Below are positions 15,832-23,234 of a stretch of DNA of 34,559 nucleotides, piece by piece. Numbering within the stretch: the stretch's first letter is position 1; each line of letters opens with the position of its first letter. Under the pieces are notes generated by a model. That model made no database searches. It was not told the DNA's origin and was given only the letters and a program-made list of their open reading frames with translations. Position numbers and translations under genes: made by a program. The stretch spans positions 1 through 34,559 of the forward strand of contig CALUUH010000019.1 in assembly GCA_944323875.1 (NCBI GenBank), read 5' to 3'. Origin of the DNA: Candidatus Gastranaerophilales bacterium. GTDB taxonomy: Bacteria; Cyanobacteriota; Vampirovibrionia; Gastranaerophilales; Gastranaerophilaceae.

Positions 15832-16215
15832 ATGGACTACGAAAAATTAATGGAAAAAGCAATAGAAGTATCAGAAAAAGCCTATAATCCGTATTCAAAA
15901 TTTGCTGTCGGCGCATGCGTTCTGTCAGAAAACGAAAAAATTTATACAGGCTGCAATTTTGAAAATGCAAGTTACGGACTGTCAATATGTGCAGAGCGCA
16001 ACGCAATAGGTTCTATGATAGCTGACGGAGAAAGAAAAATTAAAGCAATAGCAATTTACTCGCCAAGCATGAAAAATTGTACTCCATGCGGCGCTTGCAG
16101 ACAGGTAATACACGAGTTTCAAACAGAAGGCGGCACTGACGTTATTACCAAATCAGGCGAAGGGCTTAAAATATGCAAAATTAACGAACTTTTACCGGAA
16201 GGTTTTGTTTTATAG
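15832..16215 (+). CDS. cdd: Cytidine deaminase
   Basis: A 127-residue tetramer-type enzyme of pyrimidine salvage that converts cytidine and deoxycytidine to the uridine forms. Zinc ligands are Cys53 in CAERNA and Cys86/Cys89 in PCGACRQ; Glu55 is the proton shuttle. NPYSKFAVGA and GCNFENASYGL bind substrate. The length is normal. AAGGAG lies 8 bases before the ATG. The next small gene starts immediately after its stop. Confidence 0.95.
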   Translation: MDYEKLMEKAIEVSEKAYNPYSKFAVGACVLSENEKIYTGCNFENASYGLSICAERNAIGSMIADGERKIKAIAIYSPSMKNCTPCGACRQVIHEFQTEGGTDVITKSGEGLKICKINELLPEGFVL

Positions 16216-16431
16216 ATGTATTTCATAGAATTGCTGGTTAAAAAATTTCTAAAAAAGGACAAATCCGAAGGTTATGATCCGCTGAGTTCTGATAATCATG
16301 ATGCAGAATATGAAAATTGTGAACACATATTCATGCCGATTGACAGCAGCGGCGAAACACTTGCCTGCACACTCTGCGGCCTTGTTGTGAATAAAAAAGA
16401 CTTGAAACGAAAAAATATTTTTAAACCGTAA
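16216..16431 (+). CDS. Mini zinc-binding protein, unknown function
   Basis: 71 residues. The ATG follows the cdd stop codon with no gap, so the gene depends on read-on or re-initiating ribosomes. Cys35-x-His37 and Cys51-x2-Cys54 (ENCEHIF and ACTLCGLVV) form a likely zinc knuckle. The N terminus MYFIELLVKKFLKK is an amphipathic basic helix that could touch the membrane or RNA. I do not recognise the family. The Cys/His spacing and coupling to cdd suggest a real gene. Confidence 0.7.
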   Translation: MYFIELLVKKFLKKDKSEGYDPLSSDNHDAEYENCEHIFMPIDSSGETLACTLCGLVVNKKDLKRKNIFKP

Positions 16432-16528
16432 ATAAGAATGCTAAACTATCCCTACTTATTTAAGTTAATTGCTCTCGTTAAAAAAACGCATTATAATAAA
16501 AATACATAAATATGTGTTTTCCTTACAT

Positions 16529-16565
16529 AAAAGGATTAGGCAATGATTTAATACCTAATCCTTTT
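16529..16565. terminator. Intrinsic terminator, usable in both directions
   Basis: AAAAGGATTAGG (16529-16540) and CCTAATCCTTTT (16554-16565) form a perfect 12-bp stem with a 13-base loop and terminal T- and A-runs, between the convergent mini zinc protein and uracil glycosylase genes. Confidence 0.8.
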
Positions 16566-16586
16566 ATTAATTTAATAAATTATAAA

Positions 16587-17228
16587 TTACACACCAACGA
16601 GTGCAGGCTGAGCAGCAAATATATTTTCGCTTCTGTCTGCCAGAAATCTTTCTTTAATTTCTCTTAAATCCTGCTGCATAAGACGTCTTGGAGAACCTTC
16701 TTCCATAGAGTGGTTTCTCAACAAATATGACGGGTGGAATATTGTCATTGCTGGATATTCAACACCGTCTACAGTAACTGTAAGCCACTGGCCGCGAAGT
16801 TTTGATATAGTTCTTTTTCTGTCTGTTTCTACAAATGTTTTTAATGCAGTTGCGCCGCAGAGAATAATTGCGTCAGGTTTGATGATGTCAACCTGTGCAT
16901 CTAAAAATTTTCTGCATGCAGCCTGTTCTGCTTCTTCCGGAACTCTGTTTTCAGGCGGACGGCATTTTACTGTATTGATAATATACAAATCTTTTTCTCT
17001 TGAAATGCCGGCTTCTGTCAAAAATTCGTCCAATAATTGGCCTGCACGTCCTACAAACGGTCTGCCGCATTCATCTTCCATTTCACCAGGAGCTTCACCG
17101 ATTAACACAATTCTTGCCGTTTCAGGATTACCGTCTGCAAAAACCATTTTTGTGCGTGATGCAGCTAATGCGCATGCTTTACAATTTTCACATTTTTCTC
17201 TAACTATCTCCAGACATTCTTTCTTCAT
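16587..17228 (-). CDS. Uracil-DNA glycosylase, family 4 (Fe-S type)
   Basis: A 213-residue DNA repair enzyme that removes uracil from DNA. Motif 1 is GEAPGEMEDECGRPF at 45-58 and motif 2 is HPSYLLR with His165. Cluster ligands are Cys16 and Cys19 (NCKAC) plus Cys89 and Cys105, matching the 4Fe-4S arrangement of thermostable family 4 glycosylases. Its start overlaps the end of the symporter gene by 29 bases on the same strand, so the two are co-transcribed, although no functional link is evident. Shorter family members lack the C-terminal tail after about residue 195. Confidence 0.93.
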   Translation of the reverse strand: MKKECLEIVREKCENCKACALAASRTKMVFADGNPETARIVLIGEAPGEMEDECGRPFVGRAGQLLDEFLTEAGISREKDLYIINTVKCRPPENRVPEEAEQAACRKFLDAQVDIIKPDAIILCGATALKTFVETDRKRTISKLRGQWLTVTVDGVEYPAMTIFHPSYLLRNHSMEEGSPRRLMQQDLREIKERFLADRSENIFAAQPALVGV

Positions 17229-18705
17229 CTGTTTCTTTCTCCTCTTCTTTATTTTTATAAAGCCCGATATTATATCGCTTACAATATCTTTTCAGTTCTT
17301 TCATGATTACGTTTGATAACATGAATACTGCTATTAAGTTTGGCACAGCCAAGAATAAAGTAAATGCATCAGATAGATTAATTATACTCTTAAAATTCAT
17401 GGCAGAGCCGATTATTATGAATAAACAATATATAACCTGAAAAGTCCTTGTTGTCAATTTATTTTCGCCAAACAGAAAATTCCAGCTTTTTATTCCGTAA
17501 TAAGACCCGCAAAGCATGGTTGAAATAACAAAGCAGCTTGCCATAAAAGTCAGTAATAACGGGAAGTACGGACAAACTGTTCCAAATGCTTTGGAGGTCA
17601 ATTCTATACCGGCAAGCTGTCCTTGAGTTTGTAAATAAGCACCGGAAACAACTATGACAAAAGCAGTTGCAGATCCTACGATTACAGTATCTACAAACGG
17701 CTGGAGCATGGCGATGAAAGCCTGCGCAACCGGCTTGCATGTTTTTACGGCCGAAAATGCAATAGGAGCTGTGCCAAGTCCGGATTCATTCGCAAACATT
17801 GCGCGTCTAAATCCCCAGAGCATGCAGGCAAAAGCTCCGCCTTGCAAAGCTTGCGGCTTAAACGCTTCTTTTACAATAAGCATAATAGTTTCAGGCACAT
17901 GGCCGATATTCATAAGGCAGACAATAAATGCGGTTGCGACGTATAATGTGCACATTACAGGCGTAACTTTGGAGGTAAATTTTCCGATAGCCTTAATCCC
18001 GCCGATAATTGTAAAATATGTAATTATCGCAACAATAAGCCCCAAAAGCCAGCTTTGATGTGCAAAAAAGCTGTTTTCGCCGCCTGTAACCTCTGTTATT
18101 TGAGCGGTCATGGCATTTATCTGGAATAAATTCCAGCCGCCTATCATTGCAAAAACGCAGCATATTGCGTAAATTTTAGCAAGATACGGAGCAAAAGGCG
18201 CAATATATTTTCCGCGCAATCCGCCGAGAATATAATACATAGGCCCGCCGGCTATTGTTCCGTCCTCATTCACCTTTCTGAACTTAATTCCAAGAAGTAC
18301 TTCTGCAAACTTCAATGCCATGGAAAAAAATCCGGCAAGTATCATCCAGAAAATAACTCCGGGCCCGCCTATAGAAACAGCCGCGGCTGAACCCGCAACA
18401 TTCCCGATACCGGCTGATGCGGATATCGTTGCCGTTAGCGCCTGAAAAGACGAAACTTCACCCTTTTTCTTGCGTTTTATTACGTCTTTATGTTCATAAT
18501 TTTTTGTTATCAGATTAAGAGCATGTTTAAATCCCCATATTCCGATAAACTTTGTTCTGAATGTAAAATAAAATGCCGCTATCATCAATAGTGCAACAAG
18601 AAACTGAACTTCAACACCTTTTATGGTTATTGAAGAAAATATTATCCCTGAAATTTTATCGGCTATTGGGGAAAGCAGTGTATCTATCGCGCTATCTAAA
18701 TTCAT
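17200..18705 (-). CDS. AGCS family sodium/alanine (glycine) symporter
   Basis: About 501 residues and roughly 11 hydrophobic segments in the inner membrane. Family signatures are FQALTATISASAGIGNVAGSAAA, GGPGVIFWMILAGFFSMALKFAE and GGPMYYILGG, followed by ANESGLGTAPIAFSA. It imports alanine or glycine with sodium. The start is uncertain: ATG 18705 has AAAGGA immediately before it, too close for normal use, and TTG 18723 has no Shine-Dalgarno. A 9-codon frame starting at ATG 18732 ends across the start (GGAATGA) and may couple translation. The uracil glycosylase overlaps its 3' end. Confidence 0.93.
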   Translation of the reverse strand: MNLDSAIDTLLSPIADKISGIIFSSITIKGVEVQFLVALLMIAAFYFTFRTKFIGIWGFKHALNLITKNYEHKDVIKRKKKGEVSSFQALTATISASAGIGNVAGSAAAVSIGGPGVIFWMILAGFFSMALKFAEVLLGIKFRKVNEDGTIAGGPMYYILGGLRGKYIAPFAPYLAKIYAICCVFAMIGGWNLFQINAMTAQITEVTGGENSFFAHQSWLLGLIVAIITYFTIIGGIKAIGKFTSKVTPVMCTLYVATAFIVCLMNIGHVPETIMLIVKEAFKPQALQGGAFACMLWGFRRAMFANESGLGTAPIAFSAVKTCKPVAQAFIAMLQPFVDTVIVGSATAFVIVVSGAYLQTQGQLAGIELTSKAFGTVCPYFPLLLTFMASCFVISTMLCGSYYGIKSWNFLFGENKLTTRTFQVIYCLFIIIGSAMNFKSIINLSDAFTLFLAVPNLIAVFMLSNVIMKELKRYCKRYNIGLYKNKEEEKETDEERMSGDS

Positions 18706-18746
18706 TCCTTTAATATACAACAAAAATACATATTTTTGTTATAATA

Positions 18747-18775
18747 TTGAAAACTTATTTAATATATGCTATAAT
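18747..18775 (+). promoter_or_regulatory. Strong promoter of the prepilin-S74 gene
   Basis: TTGAAA (18747-18752), 17 bases, TATAAT (18770-18775) with a TGC extension. This is the best promoter in the window by eye. Transcription would start near 18782, giving a 35-base leader to ATG 18817. Confidence 0.7.
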
Positions 18776-18816
18776 GATACTATAAGTTTGAAATCTTAAT
18801 GGAGATAAAAGATAGT

Positions 18817-19917
18817 ATGAAAAGAATAAAAAATCACTTAATCACTCAATCACACAGTCACTCAGTCACTTATAAAAAAGCATTTACACTTGCGGAAGTT
18901 ATGGTCGTATTATTCGTTTTAACGGTTATTCTGGCGGCATTTGCGCCGATGATGACAACCAGAACAAAAGTAAATAAAACATCTCCGTGGACTTATGCCT
19001 CACCAGATACAGCAAACGCGTATTTTGGTATGGGGCCTAATCAAACCGTTATGATTGGACAAAAAACAAAACCCGCAACAGATCTGGCGAACAGATTAAC
19101 TGTTAACACAAGCGCAGCAACTCAGGCGCACATGCTTTTTAAACAGGGGACAAATATTCTCGGACAGTTAAACTTAAACAATGACAGTGTTGTTCTTGGC
19201 GGAAGCCGTGAGGCGCTGGCAAGCGGGTCAGGTAACTCTGCAATAGGTGTTGAAGCCCTTAAACTCAATACTGACGGTACAAATAATACTGCAATAGGTT
19301 ATCAGGCAATGTTAAACAATGCAACGGGCGGCTTTAACACTGCTGTCGGTACACTGGCGCTTTCTGACAGCACTGCAGGCTCATACAGTACAGCGCTCGG
19401 ATACAATGCATGTGACGGCGTTAATGCAAATTACACAACATGTATCGGTGCATTTTCCGGCCCGAATACGCCTGTAGATGGCGCGGTTAATGATGTTTAT
19501 ATCGGTAATACCAATTCAAACGTTATGGTTTACGGTGTGACCGAGTTGAGAACATTGATTGAGGCATCTGACATCCGTTTGAAAAATGTCAAAGATGAAA
19601 GCACTGACGGACTTGACAAAATAAAACAAATAAAAACATACAATTATACATTCAAAAACGATAAAGAGAAAACTCCGCGTGTCGGGGTCATGGCGCAGGA
19701 TTTGAAAAAAATCTTCCCTAATGCTGTGACAGAATCAAAAGACGGTTATCTTAAAATCCGCAAAGAAGATATGTTCTATGCTATGATTAATGCAATAAAA
19801 GAACTGGCTAATAAAGACAGCGAAAAAGATTTACAGATAAAAGCTCTCGAAAAGAAAAATGCAGAACTCGAAGCGCGTCTTGAAAAGCTTGAAAAAAAGC
19901 TGAAAGAAGATAAGTAA
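18817..19917 (+). CDS. Prepilin with YadA-like head repeats and C-terminal S74 chaperone domain
   Basis: 366 residues in four parts. 1-22: leader encoded partly by an 8-bp array (HLITQSHSHSVTY). 23-45: prepilin helix FTLAEVMVVLFVLTVILA, cleavage Ala22|Phe23, Glu27. About 140-215: five repeats of a 17-residue N-S/T-AIG-x2-AL unit (NSAIGVEAL, NTAIGYQAM, NTAVGTLAL, STALGYNAC, TTCIGAFSG), like trimeric autotransporter heads. 251-366: a peptidase S74/intramolecular chaperone domain starting at the SDIRLK cleavage motif (Ser251-Asp252), with VGVMAQDLKKIFP, YLKIRKEDM and an IKEL helix, ending in a charged coiled coil. S74 domains assist trimer folding and cut themselves off in phage tail spikes. ATG 18817 is 12 bases from GGAG; ATG 18799 is an alternative without a Shine-Dalgarno. 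The function is probably a surface fibre or adhesin. Confidence 0.85.
   Translation: MKRIKNHLITQSHSHSVTYKKAFTLAEVMVVLFVLTVILAAFAPMMTTRTKVNKTSPWTYASPDTANAYFGMGPNQTVMIGQKTKPATDLANRLTVNTSAATQAHMLFKQGTNILGQLNLNNDSVVLGGSREALASGSGNSAIGVEALKLNTDGTNNTAIGYQAMLNNATGGFNTAVGTLALSDSTAGSYSTALGYNACDGVNANYTTCIGAFSGPNTPVDGAVNDVYIGNTNSNVMVYGVTELRTLIEASDIRLKNVKDESTDGLDKIKQIKTYNYTFKNDKEKTPRVGVMAQDLKKIFPNAVTESKDGYLKIRKEDMFYAMINAIKELANKDSEKDLQIKALEKKNAELEARLEKLEKKLKEDK
18834..18872 (+). repeat. 8-bp tandem array inside the prepilin-S74 reading frame
   Basis: TCAC recurs at 18834, 18842, 18850, 18858 and 18866, exactly every 8 bases: TCACTTAA, TCACTCAA, TCACACAG, TCACTCAG, TCACTTA. The unit is the same type as in the arrays at 4878 and 5448. 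It lies between the ATG and the prepilin cleavage site; both other reading frames meet stops soon after it. Confidence 0.9.
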
Positions 19918-19940
19918 ATCTGTTTGAAAGTTTGTTTTAC

Positions 19941-19975
19941 GGGGCGAATTGCTAAAAGCAATTCGCCCCTTTCTG
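19941..19975 (+). terminator. Intrinsic terminator of the prepilin-S74 gene
   Basis: GGGGCGAATTGC (19941-19952), loop TAAAA, GCAATTCGCCCC (19958-19969), then TTTCT: a perfect 12-bp stem with a short T-rich tail. Confidence 0.8.
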
Positions 19976-20006
19976 TATTATCCTCAAATTTTCCTGTTTG
20001 TGTTAT

Positions 20007-20012
20007 TATAAA
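20007..20012 (+). promoter_or_regulatory. Possible leaderless -10 of the MATE gene
   Basis: TATAAA at 20007-20012 is 6 bases from ATG 20019, and no Shine-Dalgarno is present. It is weaker than the other cases: the -35 is poor and no TGN extension is present. Confidence 0.4.
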
Positions 20013-20018
20013 GTCATT

Positions 20019-21347
20019 ATGAATAGACAGAACACCAGACATTATATAAAAGAGTTATTAAACATTGCCCTGCCCATTATAATGGGGAATTTAGGTTTTA
20101 TATTAATCGGAGCCGGAGATGTATTAATTGCAGGCCGGCACTCCACCGATACACTGGCGGCAATCAGCATCGCAACAGCCATTACAAATTGTATTTTGAC
20201 CTTTGGAATAGGCTTGATAGCAAGTGTTTCGCCGCTTCTTTCCAATATAAGAGGCGAAAATAAATCCGCAAAAAAATATTTTTTTCCGACAATCCGTTTT
20301 TCAATGATACTTGCGGTTATAACGGCTATTGCGGTATTTTTGTTTGTTCCGGCAATAGATCATCTGGGGTTTGAGGCAAAACTTGTGCCGCACATCAAAG
20401 AATATATGATTATTACGGCACTTAGTACATTCGGCGCATATTTACATGCCTGCCTGAAAGAATTTTTACAGGCATTTGAAATTGTACTGTTCCCGAATTT
20501 AGTCACAGTATTTTGTGTGTTCTTAAATGTTGCATTGAACATAATACTTGTATTTGGCTGGGGGCCTATTCCTTCACTGGGCGTTATCGGACTGGCTATT
20601 GCAAGCTTTATTGTGCGCTATGTTATGGGTTTTGCTCTATTAATATACTGTTTGAATATGATGTCGTTCAGAGATTATCATGACAAAACCTACTATAAAA
20701 ATCTCTTAAAAATAGGTTTCCCTATATCAATGGCTGTACTAATTGAATTTGTGGCATTCAATAGTATAGCGATATTTATGGGGCGTGCATCAGGCGTTTA
20801 CGCTGCGGCACAAAACCTTGTATGTACACTTACAACAGTATCATTTATGGTACCGCTTGCCGTATCTAATGCAATTGCCGTTAAAGTCGGTTTTGCAAAC
20901 GGTGCAAAAGAGTTTGTGGATTTAAAAAGATATTCAATTATAGGTATTTTAATCTCTGTGGGCTTTATGATTTGCAGCGGTATTGTATTCTGCTCATTCC
21001 CTGAATTTCTTGTAGGGTTATTTACAAAAGATCCTCTGCTTGCAACAATAAGTGTTCCTGTTCTTTATATTGTTGCAATATTCCAGATATTTGACGGATT
21101 ACAGGTTGCACTCGCAGGTATATATAAAGGGATTAAGAAAACAAAAATTGTTCTTATTGCAAACTTTTTAGGTTACTGGATGATTTCAATTCCGCTTGGA
21201 TACTGGCTGGCATTCGGTCAAAAAATGAAACTTCTCGGATTCTGGTACGGCCTGTTGTGTGCGGCTATTGCTCTGTGCATATTTATGCTCCTAATGCTTT
21301 CCAGATATTTTAACAGATTAAAGTTAGAATTTATGCATGCAGAATAA
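20019..21347 (+). CDS. MATE family multidrug/toxin efflux transporter
   Basis: 442 residues with about 12 hydrophobic segments in two halves. The N-terminal half starts ELLNIALPIIMGNLGFILIGAGDVLIAGRHS, the typical MatE opening where helix 1 leads into a GD-x-LIAGR loop. The second half repeats this with LLKIGFPISMAVLIEFVAFNSIAIFMGR. It exports cationic compounds in exchange for sodium or protons; the substrate is unknown. ATG 20019 is chosen because TATAAA lies 6 bases before it; the upstream in-frame ATG at 19998 falls before this -10. Confidence 0.92.
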   Translation: MNRQNTRHYIKELLNIALPIIMGNLGFILIGAGDVLIAGRHSTDTLAAISIATAITNCILTFGIGLIASVSPLLSNIRGENKSAKKYFFPTIRFSMILAVITAIAVFLFVPAIDHLGFEAKLVPHIKEYMIITALSTFGAYLHACLKEFLQAFEIVLFPNLVTVFCVFLNVALNIILVFGWGPIPSLGVIGLAIASFIVRYVMGFALLIYCLNMMSFRDYHDKTYYKNLLKIGFPISMAVLIEFVAFNSIAIFMGRASGVYAAAQNLVCTLTTVSFMVPLAVSNAIAVKVGFANGAKEFVDLKRYSIIGILISVGFMICSGIVFCSFPEFLVGLFTKDPLLATISVPVLYIVAIFQIFDGLQVALAGIYKGIKKTKIVLIANFLGYWMISIPLGYWLAFGQKMKLLGFWYGLLCAAIALCIFMLLMLSRYFNRLKLEFMHAE

Positions 21348-21403
21348 ATACTGGCTTTTTTCACTGTTTTATGTTAACGTAGTTGTATATGGAGGAAATT
21401 AAC

Positions 21404-21874
21404 ATGCATTTAGAACAAAGAACATTTATTGCAGTAAAGCCGGATGGCGTAAGAAGAGGGCTGGTCGGAGAGATCATAAGCCGGTTTGAGCGAAAAGGTT
21501 TCAAGCTGATAGCTATGAAAATGCTTGATGTAACTCATGAACAGGCTGCTAAGCATTATGAAGAACACAAAGATAAACCTTTTTACGGAAGATTAATCGA
21601 ATACATCCAGAGCGGCCCTGTTGTTGCTATGGTTTGGAAAGGCTACAACGTAATAGAAGGCGCACGTCAGTTAATGGGTGTTACTAACCCGCTGGATGCA
21701 CAGGTTGGTACAATCAGAGCAGATTTTGCTTTAGTTAAAGAATACAATGTTATCCATGGTTCTGACTCTCCGGAAAGTGCTGAACGTGAAATTGCTATTT
21801 ACTTTTCACCGGACGAACTCTGTGATGAGTATGAAAACATGGCAGAAATTGTTATTGAAAAATTAGATGAATAG
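21404..21874 (+). CDS. ndk: Nucleoside diphosphate kinase
   Basis: A 156-residue enzyme that moves the gamma phosphate between nucleoside triphosphates and diphosphates. It opens with QRTFIAVKPDGVRRGLVGEI, keeps the active-site His118 in NVIHGSDSPESAEREI, and carries KPFYGRLIEYIQSGPVVAMVW. It is slightly longer than the usual ~150. ATG 21404 is 8 bases from GGAGG (21391-21395), which decides against the upstream ATG. tgt follows after two bases. Confidence 0.97.
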   Translation: MHLEQRTFIAVKPDGVRRGLVGEIISRFERKGFKLIAMKMLDVTHEQAAKHYEEHKDKPFYGRLIEYIQSGPVVAMVWKGYNVIEGARQLMGVTNPLDAQVGTIRADFALVKEYNVIHGSDSPESAEREIAIYFSPDELCDEYENMAEIVIEKLDE

Positions 21875-21876
21875 TT

Positions 21877-23007
21877 ATGAGAGATGCCGCTTTAGATAAT
21901 TTTAGTTATGAACTTGTGCACACCTGCAAACAAACAGGTGCAAGAGCCGGAATTTTAAAAACTCCTCACGGGATAATAAAAACACCTATATTCATGCCGG
22001 TAGGTACAAATTCTGCTGTAAAGACACTTACAAAAGATCAGGTAGAAGCAACCGGAGCACAGATAATTCTGGCAAATTCTTACCACTTATACTTGCGTGC
22101 CGGTTCAAAGCTAATAAGCCAATTCGGCGGCATTCACGGATGGATGAACTGGAATAAACCTGTTCTGACAGATTCCGGCGGATTTCAAGTGTTTTCACTC
22201 TCAAATCTACGTAAAATAACAGAAGAAGGAGTAGAATTTACCGACCCGAAAGACGGCAAAAAACACTTTATAAGTCCGGAAGTTTCAATGGAAATACAGC
22301 AGGATATCGGCGCTGATATCATAATGGCTTTTGATGAATGCGCCCCGTATCCTTGCGATTATGATGTAGCAAAAAACGCAATGGAACGCACTCACCGCTG
22401 GCTGGAAAGATGCTTTAAAGCCAAAACAAAGCCTAATCAGGCTCTGTTTCCTATTGTGCAAGGGGCGTTTTTTGACGATTTAAGACGGGAAAGTGCTTCG
22501 GTAATTTCTACATTTGATGCAGTCGGATATGCTATAGGAGGAGTCAGTGTCGGTGAACCTGATGAAATTAAACGGCATTTTGTTGACTTAACAGCTCCTC
22601 TCTTACCAACGAATAAACCGCGTTACCTTATGGGTGTCGGAACACCGGAAGATTTACTCGACGGTATAAGATCCGGTGTAGATATGTTTGACTGTGTATT
22701 ACCTACACGTAATGCAAGGCACGGCTCTTTCTTTACATGGGATGGCAAACGAAATATAAAAAATAAAGAGTTTTCTTATGACAACCGACCGCTGGTCGAA
22801 AACTGTGACTGTTTTGCCTGCCAAAATCATTCACGCGCGTATATAAGGCATCTGTGGCGTTGTGGCGAAAGTACGGCTGCAACACTGCTCTCTATTCACA
22901 ACATAAAATTTCTCGTGGACTTTTCTCAAAAATGCAGAGAAGCCATAATTAATGATGCCTTTGGTGACTTTTATAATGCACATTATTCAAGATTTATTAA
23001 AAAGTAG
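21877..23007 (+). CDS. tgt: Queuine (preQ1) tRNA-ribosyltransferase
   Basis: A 376-residue enzyme that exchanges guanine 34 for preQ1 in tRNAs with GUN anticodons. DSGGFQVFSL and MAFDECAPYP line the base pocket; the nucleophile is Asp in DCVLPTRNARHG. Zinc is held by CDCFAC and a following His in LLSIHN. The length is normal. It starts two bases after the ndk stop with no clear Shine-Dalgarno, so translation is probably coupled to ndk. It converges with yidD, leaving 14 bases between them. Confidence 0.97.
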   Translation: MRDAALDNFSYELVHTCKQTGARAGILKTPHGIIKTPIFMPVGTNSAVKTLTKDQVEATGAQIILANSYHLYLRAGSKLISQFGGIHGWMNWNKPVLTDSGGFQVFSLSNLRKITEEGVEFTDPKDGKKHFISPEVSMEIQQDIGADIIMAFDECAPYPCDYDVAKNAMERTHRWLERCFKAKTKPNQALFPIVQGAFFDDLRRESASVISTFDAVGYAIGGVSVGEPDEIKRHFVDLTAPLLPTNKPRYLMGVGTPEDLLDGIRSGVDMFDCVLPTRNARHGSFFTWDGKRNIKNKEFSYDNRPLVENCDCFACQNHSRAYIRHLWRCGESTAATLLSIHNIKFLVDFSQKCREAIINDAFGDFYNAHYSRFIKK

Positions 23008-23021
23008 AGATATTACGTATT

Positions 23022-23231
23022 CTAAGGCACAGGGTCATACCCGCCTTCGTGCAGCGGGTGGCATTTACATATTCTTTTTATGCCTAGCCAGCCGCCCTTC
23101 AAAACTCCGTATTTAACAATTGCCTGTCTTGTATATTCTGAACAGGTCGGTGTAAATCTGCACACAGGCGGCGTGTATCTTGATACTTTTTGATATATTC
23201 CAATTATAAACAACACAAGAGACTTAACCAT
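23022..23231 (-). CDS. yidD: Membrane protein insertion efficiency factor YidD
   Basis: A 69-residue amphipathic membrane-associated protein that helps YidC-dependent insertion. It has the family core [19 protein letters not shown] and [20 protein letters not shown]. The ATG has GGAG 6 bases upstream, inside the last codons of flhA. It is the last gene of the flagellar operon here instead of its common place between rnpA and yidC. Confidence 0.95.
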   Translation of the reverse strand: MVKSLVLFIIGIYQKVSRYTPPVCRFTPTCSEYTRQAIVKYGVLKGGWLGIKRICKCHPLHEGGYDPVP

Positions 23232-23234
23232 ATC

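Noticed and set aside
18705-18732. Nine-codon upstream frame before the AGCS gene as a regulatory leader peptide
   Set aside because: The overlap GGAATGA is suggestive, but the frame has no Shine-Dalgarno and no characteristic codons, so chance is likely; noted only under the symporter.
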